A stretch of 64,000 nt of DNA from Bacteroidota bacterium (GTDB lineage Bacteria; Bacteroidota; Bacteroidia; UKL13-3). The position numbers and the translations under genes are program-made. The stretch covers positions 98,712 to 162,711 of the forward strand of contig JAIYCU010000037.1 of assembly GCA_027487835.1 (NCBI GenBank). The letters run 5' to 3'. This document shows, in pieces, positions 55,867 to 63,326 of the stretch (its first letter is position 1; the number at the start of each line of letters is the position of its first letter). Under the pieces are notes generated by a model. The model did not search any database and had not been told where the DNA came from. It saw nothing but the letters and a program-made list of their open reading frames with translations.

Positions 55867-56361
55867 ATGAGAACTAAAATTGTAGATGCCGTTCAGGTAA
55901 AAAAGATCATTCGTAGAATGGCTTATCAGATTTTCGAACGAAATTTTGATGGGAAGGAGCTCGTTTTTGCTGCTATTTCTGGTCAAGGAAAAGAAGTAGC
56001 TAGGCAACTTGCAGAAGAGCTTTCGGCCATTAGCAAAATTAAAGTGCATTTATTAGAGGTTGAAATAGACAAATTGAATCCTTTGCCATCGGAGGTAATT
56101 CTTACACCTACTTCTAAGCTTTTAGGTAAAACAATTATTTTAGTTGATGATGTGCTCAATACAGGAAGAACATTAATTTATGCCATGTCGCCTTTTTTGG
56201 TTCAGCAAGTAAAATCTATTCAGGTTGCTGTTTTAGTAGATCGTAACCATCCAAGTTACCCCGTGAATGCAGATTTTAAGGGAATTTCATTGCAAACCAC
56301 TTTACAAGAACATGTCTCAGTTGAAATAGAGAAAAAGAAAATAAACATCTATTTGGCCTAA
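55867..56361 (+). CDS. Phosphoribosyltransferase (PyrR-like)
   Basis: From the ATG at 55867 (MRTKIVDAVQV) this 164-residue protein shows type I phosphoribosyltransferase marks: AISGQGKEVA and the PRPP loop IILVDDVLNTGRTL near residue 95. In Bacteroidota such proteins are annotated PyrR-like; no pyr genes are adjacent, so the base it acts on is open. The gene ends in a 44-nt palindromic terminator. A TTG at 55849 is in frame but less likely. Confidence 0.85.
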   Translation: MRTKIVDAVQVKKIIRRMAYQIFERNFDGKELVFAAISGQGKEVARQLAEELSAISKIKVHLLEVEIDKLNPLPSEVILTPTSKLLGKTIILVDDVLNTGRTLIYAMSPFLVQQVKSIQVAVLVDRNHPSYPVNADFKGISLQTTLQEHVSVEIEKKKINIYLA

Positions 56362-56401
56362 ACAAAAAAGCCTGACCAATTGGTCAGGCTTTTTTGTTTA
56401 G
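56358..56401. terminator. Perfect 44-nt palindromic bidirectional terminator
   Basis: Both arms (56358-56379 and 56380-56401) are exact reverse complements, with the centre AATT and a core CCTGACC/GGTCAGG flanked by A and T tracts. It includes the stop codon of the phosphoribosyltransferase and serves the convergent HU gene. Confidence 0.9.
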
Positions 56402-56415
56402 AAAGCTTTTGTTGA

Positions 56416-56688
56416 TTACTTAACTTTAGCTTGTAATCCAGCACCAGCTTTAAATTTAACAACCTTTTTTGCTGGGATGTTAATTTCTTTACCTGTTTGA
56501 GGATTGCGGCCTTTACGAGCTGCACGCTTAGTTACTGAGAAAGTACCAAAGCCTACTAAAATAACTTTGTCACCTTTCTTAAGTGCAGTTTGAGTTGATG
56601 CCATGAATGCATCTAATGCAGCTTGCGCTTGAACTTTAGTTACACCGGCAGCTTTTGCCATTGAATCGATTAAGTCTTGTTTGTTCAT
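56416..56688 (-). CDS. hup: HU family DNA-binding protein
   Basis: From the ATG at 56688 (MNKQDLIDSM) this 90-residue protein is a standard HU: helical body (AKAAGVTKVQAQAALDAFM), ILVGFGTFSVTKRAARKGRNPQTGKEI arm with the conserved NPQTG, and basic tail. It bends and packages DNA. A longer in-frame start at 56748 is not needed. A -7 element TAAGTTTG (minus, 56726-56719) lies 30 bases upstream. Confidence 0.97.
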   Translation of the reverse strand: MNKQDLIDSMAKAAGVTKVQAQAALDAFMASTQTALKKGDKVILVGFGTFSVTKRAARKGRNPQTGKEINIPAKKVVKFKAGAGLQAKVK

Positions 56689-56718
56689 ATTACGATATAA
56701 ATTAAGGGTTTTGCTTAA

Positions 56719-56726
56719 CAAACTTA
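56719..56726 (-). promoter_or_regulatory. -7 element of the HU gene
   Basis: CAAACTTA reads TAAGTTTG on the minus strand, matching TAnnTTTG. The -33 region is poor (only CTTGA-like). Confidence 0.5.
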
Positions 56727-56834
56727 TGCATCGAAATTGAAAAGTCAAGCGTTTTACCTACTTTTCGAATTTTTTCTTCAATTTTTTCTTTCACATGTTT
56801 TCAACATTTGAAGGTTTTTGCTAAAACTCGCTTG

Positions 56835-57368
56835 TTAATTCCCTTTAAAAACAGCTGTAAGTATTATATTTTTCAAGGGCTCTAAGGATTTTATTGGTAG
56901 TTTTACGCAGGCATGGGCTTGCTCGAAATACTTTGAACGTTGGTTCAATAAAATTTCCACTTTGATTCGTTTTTCTTCGCTTGTAAGACCCGCAAATAGG
57001 GGTCTAGTGGTATCTGCTGCCTCAATTCTGCTGAAAATAAATTTTGGGTCAGCCTTAATATAAACAACCAAACCATTTTTTTTCATCCATTCTAAATTGT
57101 CATAAAAGGCTGGGGTACCACCCCCGCATGCCACAATGATTTTTTCTTTTGGAAGTCTATTTTGAAGGATCTTAGTTTCTTGTTCTCTAAAATAATTTTC
57201 GCCTCCTTCTAAGAAAATTTGTGCAATAGAAATCTGCGTTTCGTCTTCAATTAATTCGTCTAGATCAATAAAACGGAAGTTAAATTCTTTGGCTAGCTTC
57301 TTGCCTAATGTGCTTTTCCCAACACCTGGCATTCCTATAAGAAAGACCGTTTCAATCTTAGGTTTCAA
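56835..57368 (-). CDS. aroK: Shikimate kinase
   Basis: This 177-residue P-loop kinase has GMPGVGKSTLGKKLA (Walker A near residues 13-20), FIDLDELIE (shikimate site), CGGGTP and the LID region with TRPLF. It phosphorylates shikimate in aromatic amino acid synthesis. The start codon is TTG 57368; no ATG lies near. It follows the BT_3928-like gene by 10 bases. Confidence 0.93.
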   Translation of the reverse strand: MKPKIETVFLIGMPGVGKSTLGKKLAKEFNFRFIDLDELIEDETQISIAQIFLEGGENYFREQETKILQNRLPKEKIIVACGGGTPAFYDNLEWMKKNGLVVYIKADPKFIFSRIEAADTTRPLFAGLTSEEKRIKVEILLNQRSKYFEQAHACVKLPIKSLEPLKNIILTAVFKGN

Positions 57369-57378
57369 TGGCGTGGCC

Positions 57379-58494
57379 TTAATTCATATGCTTTTTGAGG
57401 GTGCCAAAACTTGGTATGTTATAGGCCCCCCATTTTTTGATAACAACATTATTTTTCATCAACAGCAATCCTGGATTTGATCTTACCATTGATTTTAGCG
57501 GAATTGCATCCATGGTATAATATTGAAATGGCAATTGATTTTCTTTTACAAAATTAGCAGCATCTTCAGGGGTGGTAGCGGTAATTGCCCAAAAAGGTAT
57601 GCCAGCCTTAATACAATCATTGCTTAATTCTCTGATACCTATAATGGAAGCTAATCTGCTTTTTTCTGTTTTTGTTTGAACCAATAGAAGTTGATATCCT
57701 TTTACCGCAAATAAGCTATCTGTAAATTCTATTCCTGCTGCGTCTGTTAGTTTAAAATCATGGATAGGGGGTTTAAATCCTTCTTTTACAATTTTATCTT
57801 TTCTATCTACAAATTCATATGTGTCTATGTCTTCAGGCATCGCATCTGCTTTAAACTCAAATTGCTTTCCATCTTTTTGGTATATAAAAAGCATTTCAAC
57901 TTCATCTACAGGTGCACCTGGCGGTATTAAGGTTAATTCTTTAATATTATTACCAATTTTATAGGGAAGAAAATCCTTCACAGGCAAAAACATAAAAGTG
58001 TAAAAGGTGAAAAAAGTAGAAACGAGAACAGCTGTAAAAAGTGCAATATTTACAATTACCTTATTAAAAAGTGGTTTTACGTATTGTTGGCCAAAAAATA
58101 GAATGGCAATTAGTACCAATAAAACTACATCTTTTAAGAAACTTTCAACTGGTTTTAGTTTAATGGCATCACCAAAACAACCGCAATCTGTAACCTTTCC
58201 TGTAATTGCGCTATATCCTGTCAATAGTGTGAAGAATATTATCAATAATAACAATAGCCAAGAGTTTAGCCTAACAAAACTACCCAATAGTAAGGCAACG
58301 CCACTTGCAATTTCAAAAATGCAAATAAACATCGACATGCTTACAGCATAATCATTTAAGAATTCGGTGCCAAAGATTTCAAAATACTCGATGAGTTTAT
58401 AGCTAAAACCTAAGGTATCATTGGCCTTTATTAGGCCTGAAATGATAAACAATACCCCAACAAAAATTCTACTGAATTGAACTAAAAATTTCAT
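57379..58494 (-). CDS. BT_3928-like DoxX-type membrane protein with thioredoxin-like tail
   Basis: This 371-residue protein has about five membrane helices forming a DoxX/MauE-like domain with the CGCFGDAI motif near residue 102. The soluble C-terminal region (about 195-371) contains LLVQTKTEK and a peroxiredoxin-like GLLLMKNNVVIKKWGAY pattern. The cysteine pair suggests membrane redox transfer. The product family is conserved in Bacteroidota next to DUF1599 and tpiA or aroK genes; function unknown. Confidence 0.85.
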   Translation of the reverse strand: MKFLVQFSRIFVGVLFIISGLIKANDTLGFSYKLIEYFEIFGTEFLNDYAVSMSMFICIFEIASGVALLLGSFVRLNSWLLLLLIIFFTLLTGYSAITGKVTDCGCFGDAIKLKPVESFLKDVVLLVLIAILFFGQQYVKPLFNKVIVNIALFTAVLVSTFFTFYTFMFLPVKDFLPYKIGNNIKELTLIPPGAPVDEVEMLFIYQKDGKQFEFKADAMPEDIDTYEFVDRKDKIVKEGFKPPIHDFKLTDAAGIEFTDSLFAVKGYQLLLVQTKTEKSRLASIIGIRELSNDCIKAGIPFWAITATTPEDAANFVKENQLPFQYYTMDAIPLKSMVRSNPGLLLMKNNVVIKKWGAYNIPSFGTLKKHMN

Positions 58495-58507
58495 TTTATT
58501 ATAAGTT

Positions 58508-59086
58508 TTAGGCGTGATTATTTGTTTTTTCTTGAAGTTGAATTAAGGCAAATACTGAATAATTAATCATATCCATTAAATTACTTTCAACCCCTTCACT
58601 GGCAATGGTTTTGCCTTCATTTAATATAATTTGTTTGATTCTTTGAACGCGCATTAATAGCATATCCGTAAATGTGCTTACCAACATTTGACGCCAAATT
58701 TCACCATAATCATGATTTTTGTCAAGCATCAACGATAAACATGCACTTGTTTGTGCGTCGTAATAATTACTTAGGACTTCGGTATTGGGATTTTCTTCGA
58801 AATTATTTGGCATGAGTTGAATTAATCCCATAATGCAATAATTAATAATGCCTTTAAATTCTGGTTCTATGCCTTCGTCTATCTTGGCTATTCCATTCTC
58901 TTCCAGGGTTCTAATTCGGTTCGCTTTAATTAATATTTGGTCAACTAAACTGCTCACACGCATGATGCGCCAACTGCTGCCGTAATCAAGGTTTTTTTTC
59001 AGAAAAATTTCTTTGCAAGAAGAAATTACTTGATTGTATTGTTGTATCGTTTGATTACTCAAGTGCTTTGCTTTATTTTGTTTCAA
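58508..59086 (-). CDS. DUF1599 domain protein with an internal duplication
   Basis: This 192-residue protein of Bacteroidota-typical DUF1599 contains two similar halves: KKNLDYGSSWRIMRVSSLVDQILIK near residue 30 and DKNHDYGEIWRQMLVSTFTDMLLM near residue 122. Both are followed by R-I-R/K and a later NYC/NYS motif. The DYG-W pattern resembles nucleotide pyrophosphohydrolase helices, but no activity is known. The start is TTG 59086; no ATG is available. It heads the run with the BT_3928-like gene and aroK. Confidence 0.82.
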   Translation of the reverse strand: MKQNKAKHLSNQTIQQYNQVISSCKEIFLKKNLDYGSSWRIMRVSSLVDQILIKANRIRTLEENGIAKIDEGIEPEFKGIINYCIMGLIQLMPNNFEENPNTEVLSNYYDAQTSACLSLMLDKNHDYGEIWRQMLVSTFTDMLLMRVQRIKQIILNEGKTIASEGVESNLMDMINYSVFALIQLQEKTNNHA

Positions 59087-59111
59087 GGCAAAAATAGGGG
59101 AGGAGAAACAA

Positions 59112-59963
59112 TTGCAAGCTATATTAAGAAAAAATTCATTGAATTGCGGTGGGAAATTATTGGTTTTGGATCAACCCATAATCATGGGAATTTTAAATGC
59201 TACGCCTGATAGCTTCTATAGCGAAAGCCGATTAATAGAAGTAGAAAGCGCGATTGAAAGGGCTGGAATCATGCTGCAAGAAGGAGCCACTATAATAGAT
59301 ATTGGTGGTCAGTCTACTCGCCCAGGTGCCGACCTAATTTCGGAGCAGGAAGAAGCAGATCGTGTTCTGCCTGTTATTAATGCCATTCATCAGGCAATTC
59401 CAGAACTTATCATTTCAGTAGATACTTTTTATGCCTCAGTAGCTAAGGCTGCTGCTAAATTGGGTGCAGGGATTATTAATGATGTTTCTGGAGGCGAAGA
59501 CCCTGAGATGTTTGCTGCTGTAGGATTGTTAGGTTTGCCTTATGTCCTAATGCATCGCCCAGGTGATGCAAAAGAAATGCAGCAACTTACTCATTATGAA
59601 GATATTTTTTTAGATATTGGAAATTATTTTTCACAGAAAATTGGTACACTTCAACAACTAAATGTAAAGGATATTTTAATTGATCCTGGTTTTGGTTTTG
59701 GTAAAACCTTATCCCAAAATTATCAATTATTAGCTGGTTTGAACCAATTTAAAATATTTGAGTTGCCAATGATGGTGGGTGTCTCACGAAAAAAAATGAT
59801 TCAACAAGTTGTTGGTGCTGATGCAAATAACGCGCTCAATGGTACCACAGCCGTACACATGGCAGCGTTGCTGGCAGGTGCAAATATGCTGCGTGTGCAT
59901 GATGTAAAAGCGGCTAAACAATGCGTTGATATTTATGTGGCAATTGAGCAGCAAATTTCTTAG
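59112..59963 (+). CDS. folP: Dihydropteroate synthase
   Basis: This 283-residue TIM barrel has GILNATPDSFYS near residue 26, DIGGQSTRPGAD, SVDTFYASVAKAAAKLGAGIINDVSGG, LMHRPGD and DPGFGFGKTLSQNY. It joins 6-hydroxymethyl-dihydropterin and p-aminobenzoate in folate synthesis and is the target of sulfonamides. There is no ATG near the N-terminus; the start is TTG 59112 or TTG 59139 (NCGGKLLVL). It is divergent from DUF1599 with 25 bp between, and it precedes cdaA, as in many Bacteroidota. Confidence 0.95.
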   Translation: MQAILRKNSLNCGGKLLVLDQPIIMGILNATPDSFYSESRLIEVESAIERAGIMLQEGATIIDIGGQSTRPGADLISEQEEADRVLPVINAIHQAIPELIISVDTFYASVAKAAAKLGAGIINDVSGGEDPEMFAAVGLLGLPYVLMHRPGDAKEMQQLTHYEDIFLDIGNYFSQKIGTLQQLNVKDILIDPGFGFGKTLSQNYQLLAGLNQFKIFELPMMVGVSRKKMIQQVVGADANNALNGTTAVHMAALLAGANMLRVHDVKAAKQCVDIYVAIEQQIS

Positions 59964-59972
59964 TATCGTAAC

Positions 59973-60797
59973 ATGCTTAACGAGCCTTTCGAATTATTAA
60001 CTTATGAAGTTTCTATCATCAACATCATTGATTTGTTGTTGTTGGTCTTTATCTGTTATCAGCTTTTTAAGCTTTTGAAAGGTAGTTTGGCTTTTAATAT
60101 CCTAATAGGCCTACTTACTATTTATATCTTTTGGCTTTTGGTAAGGTATTTTCAAATGCCGCTAATGACGGATTTCTTAGGCCAATTTGCCAAAGTAGGA
60201 ATTATTACCGTTTTAGTTGTATTTCAGCAAGAAATTAGAAAATTTTTAATGGTTATTGGAAATAGTTCAATTCTTGGGGAAAAGAAAAAGTGGTGGAATA
60301 TTTTTCCATGGAAATGGAAGATTCAACAAACCTTTCAAACACCTTTCGATGAGATAATAGAAGCATGCAGAGAATTAGCCGCTCAAAGGGCGGGTGCTAT
60401 TTTGGTTTTCCCAATTACATCAGAAATGAAATTCATAGCTTCTTCTGGTGAAGCAATGGAGTCAATTATTTCTAAACGGCTATTACTTTCATTATTTAAT
60501 AAAACCAGTCCCTTGCATGATGGGGCTGTTATAATTTCAAACGGACGAATTAAAGCTGCAAATTGTGTTTTGCCAGTGAGCGAAAACCCAACATTTATTA
60601 ATAAATATGGACTTCGTCACCTTGCGGCAATTGGCATTACTGAACAAACGGATGCCATTTGTTTAGTGGTTAGTGAAGAACGTGGCGTACTTTCCTTTGT
60701 AAAGGAAGGCATTGTCGAGGAGGACCTTTTGGCAGAGGAAATCATTGATCGCTTAAACCAACAGTTTAGCAAAGAGATGGTAGCCTTAGGAGAATAA
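59973..60797 (+). CDS. cdaA: Diadenylate cyclase CdaA
   Basis: This 274-residue protein has three N-terminal transmembrane helices (about residues 18-90), then a DisA_N domain with DGAVI (183-187) and GLRHLAAIG (213-221), and the ERG-L motif SEERGVLSF. It makes c-di-AMP from two ATP. The usual RHR motif is RHL here (Leu217). It lies 9 bases after folP and converges with yajQ. Confidence 0.92.
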   Translation: MLNEPFELLTYEVSIINIIDLLLLVFICYQLFKLLKGSLAFNILIGLLTIYIFWLLVRYFQMPLMTDFLGQFAKVGIITVLVVFQQEIRKFLMVIGNSSILGEKKKWWNIFPWKWKIQQTFQTPFDEIIEACRELAAQRAGAILVFPITSEMKFIASSGEAMESIISKRLLLSLFNKTSPLHDGAVIISNGRIKAANCVLPVSENPTFINKYGLRHLAAIGITEQTDAICLVVSEERGVLSFVKEGIVEEDLLAEEIIDRLNQQFSKEMVALGE

Positions 60798-60799
60798 AA

Positions 60800-61291
60800 T
60801 TAGCTCCTAAAATTTTCAAATTGGAGCGGCACTTCAAAATCTTGCGTTCTAAGTTGCGCAATTATTTCTTGCAAGTCATCAATCTTTTTACCAGTTACAC
60901 GAACTTGGTCGTCATTAACTGCTGCCTGAACCTTTGCACCTACTGTTTTGATGTATGCAATAACTTTTTTAGCTGTTTCTTTGTCTAAGCCTTCTTTAAT
61001 TTTTAATTCTTGCAAAACTATACGCCCGCTTGGGTTAGGTTCTTTGCTTAAATCTAAACTGCGCACATCTAAACCCTGTTTGCTAAATTTACTAAGAATA
61101 ATATCGATTAAGGTTTGCAGCGCCATTTCTTGTTTGGCTTCAAGCTTTACAGACTTATTTTTTTTATCAATTTCAATGCTGCAAAGCTCATCTTTCAAAT
61201 CATATCTGTTGAGTAATTCTTTTTTAGCTGTATTTACCGCATTATCAATTTTTTGCAGGTCAATTTTATTTACAATGTCAAAACTTGGCAT
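60800..61291 (-). CDS. yajQ: YajQ family cyclic-di-GMP/nucleotide-binding protein
   Basis: This 163-residue protein has two ferredoxin-like halves, beginning MPSFDIVNKIDLQKIDNAVNTAKKEL and ending QLRTQDFEVPLQFENFR, standard for YajQ. Some homologues bind c-di-GMP. It ends 2 bases from the cdaA stop with convergent orientation. Confidence 0.93.
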   Translation of the reverse strand: MPSFDIVNKIDLQKIDNAVNTAKKELLNRYDLKDELCSIEIDKKNKSVKLEAKQEMALQTLIDIILSKFSKQGLDVRSLDLSKEPNPSGRIVLQELKIKEGLDKETAKKVIAYIKTVGAKVQAAVNDDQVRVTGKKIDDLQEIIAQLRTQDFEVPLQFENFRS

Positions 61292-61351
61292 ATTAAGGAA
61301 ACTTTAATAACGTCAAAAGTAAATTATAATTAAATTGCATTGCAAAATAAT

Positions 61352-62152
61352 ATGAAAATAGTGTCAATTAGTATTAAAAATATCAGTTTACTGGTGCTCT
61401 TTGCTGGCTTATTGCTTGTTTCTTGCAGAGATAAGGAATCGCCACCCCCTAGTCCTAGCATTAACAAATATGATACTATTTCAAACTTTCAAGGATTGTT
61501 AGTGCCTACTAATGGTAAATTAAAAGTTAAAGTTTCCTATGTATTTGGGAATAATCCAGTTGAATTGAATACCCAATTTTATAATACAATCGGGGGGGAT
61601 ACTTTTACAATTTCTTTAATTAGACATTATTTCTCTAACTTGACTTTAATTGGAGAGGAGAAAAGTATAAATTTAGGCAATTATCAACTAATTAATGCCG
61701 CAGAGGAGCCTGGTAAGTCTTTCGAAATTTCAGGAGTTCAAGCAGGCGTTTATAATCAACTTAGTTTGGTAATAGGGGTGGATAGCGTTCGAAACAGTTC
61801 TGGTTTGCAAGAAGGAGCGCTTGACCCTGCATATGGAATGTTTTGGACTTGGGCCACAGGATATATTTTTTTTAAATTGGAAGGAAGAACTACACAAAAT
61901 CAAACTTTTGGTTTGCATGTTGGAAGCAATACTATTATTCCAATTAATACAGCTAGCTTGTCTCAATTTAAAATAAAGTCAACTAGTCCAACTCTTACAA
62001 TCGCCATCGATCTTAAAGAGATGTTAGAAGGACCATATAACTACAGTTTGCCAAAAGATGGACACAATATTCATTCACCTTCAGATCCTTCAAATAATTT
62101 GATTTTAAATAATATGAAGGATATGATTAAAGTAATCTCAATTGAAGGATAA
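61352..62152 (+). CDS. MbnP-like copper-associated lipoprotein
   Basis: From the ATG at 61352 this 266-residue lipoprotein (LLLVSC, Cys25) has the MbnP pattern: NTQFYNTIGGDTFTISLIRHYFSNLTLI, VIGVDSVRNSSGLQEGALDPAYGMFWTWATGYIFFKLEG. Trp165 and Trp167 sit in the FWTWATGY segment. In methanotrophs, MbnP carries a kynurenine made from Trp by its MbnH partner and binds copper. The partner gene starts 2 bases after its stop. The TTG at 61340 is an alternative start. Confidence 0.85.
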   Translation: MKIVSISIKNISLLVLFAGLLLVSCRDKESPPPSPSINKYDTISNFQGLLVPTNGKLKVKVSYVFGNNPVELNTQFYNTIGGDTFTISLIRHYFSNLTLIGEEKSINLGNYQLINAAEEPGKSFEISGVQAGVYNQLSLVIGVDSVRNSSGLQEGALDPAYGMFWTWATGYIFFKLEGRTTQNQTFGLHVGSNTIIPINTASLSQFKIKSTSPTLTIAIDLKEMLEGPYNYSLPKDGHNIHSPSDPSNNLILNNMKDMIKVISIEG

Positions 62153-62154
62153 GC

Positions 62155-63258
62155 ATGAAGAATAGCGTTGTTGTCATATTGTTTTTAAGCTTATTGGTTA
62201 GTTACTCGGCCTGTAAAAAGGAACCTGTAGAAACCAAGGAAGATAATTATGCGTATGACCCAACCCCATTTGATTTAAAGCTTCCTACAAACTTAGGTTG
62301 GACAAGTTTCCCAATTCCTTCAGATAATCCATTAACAAATGCAGGGGTTTCATTAGGTAGAAAATTGTTTTACGACCAAATTCTATCTTCAAATGGCACC
62401 CAAAGTTGCGCTACTTGCCATCAACAAGCATTTGGTTTTACAGACCCTAATCAATTTAGTTTGGGTGCTTTAGGACAAGTTGGTGAAAGGCACTCAATGC
62501 CACTTTTTAATCTTGCATGGGCAGAAAAATATAATCTATCAGGTCATCGTTTTTTCTGGGACGGAGGAGCAAACGATTTAGAAAGGCAAGCGCTAGGGCC
62601 AATCATAAATCCAATTGAAATGTCTAATCCTTCATTAGTACCAGTATTAGAAAGATTACAAGAACATTCAGAATATCCAAAATTGTTTAATAAAGCATTT
62701 GGTTCCGACTCCATTACCTCTGTAAAATTAGCCAAGGCATTGGCTCAATTCGAAAGAACATTAATAAGTTCAAATAGCCCGTGGGATAAGGCCGAAAGAC
62801 GCCAACGTCTTCGTACGCAAAGTGAAATTAATGGGATGCAAATTTTTGTGAGCGAAGAAAAAGGCGATTGCTTTCATTGCCATGGTAACTTGAGTTCCCC
62901 TTTTTTTACAGATTATCTTTTCCATAATAATGGATTAGATGCTAATCCAAAGGACCCAGGTCTTTTCAGAATAACTGGCAATCCTGCTGATTTTGGAAAG
63001 TTTAAAACCTCCTCGCTTAGAAATCTTGCCTTTACTGCACCTTACATGCATGATGGCAGGTTCAAAACGATTATGGAAGTTATCGAGTTTTATAATTCTG
63101 GGGCCAAAATTTCCCAAACCCTAGATCCCAATATTGCAAAACACCAAAAAGAAGGTGGTTTGAACCTAACACCGCAAGAGAAGATGGATTTACACAACTT
63201 TCTGCTTTCCCTTTCTGATAGCTCTTTTATTTCAAATCCTCAATTTTCTAAGCCTTAA
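62155..63258 (+). CDS. MbnH-like di-heme cytochrome c peroxidase family lipoprotein
   Basis: This 367-residue protein has a lipobox (LVSYSAC, Cys20) and two c-type heme motifs, CATCH at 85-89 and CFHCH at 239-243. Order and spacing are those of the MauG/bacterial cytochrome c peroxidase family. Next to MbnP-like, the best reading is MbnH, which oxidises a Trp of MbnP. Peroxidase or MauG-type roles remain possible. Located outside the inner membrane. Confidence 0.88.
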   Translation: MKNSVVVILFLSLLVSYSACKKEPVETKEDNYAYDPTPFDLKLPTNLGWTSFPIPSDNPLTNAGVSLGRKLFYDQILSSNGTQSCATCHQQAFGFTDPNQFSLGALGQVGERHSMPLFNLAWAEKYNLSGHRFFWDGGANDLERQALGPIINPIEMSNPSLVPVLERLQEHSEYPKLFNKAFGSDSITSVKLAKALAQFERTLISSNSPWDKAERRQRLRTQSEINGMQIFVSEEKGDCFHCHGNLSSPFFTDYLFHNNGLDANPKDPGLFRITGNPADFGKFKTSSLRNLAFTAPYMHDGRFKTIMEVIEFYNSGAKISQTLDPNIAKHQKEGGLNLTPQEKMDLHNFLLSLSDSSFISNPQFSKP

Positions 63259-63326
63259 TTTGGAATTTAATGATGAAATTATAATTTTGATACCTATTGA
63301 TACAAAAACAATTATTTAAAATATAC

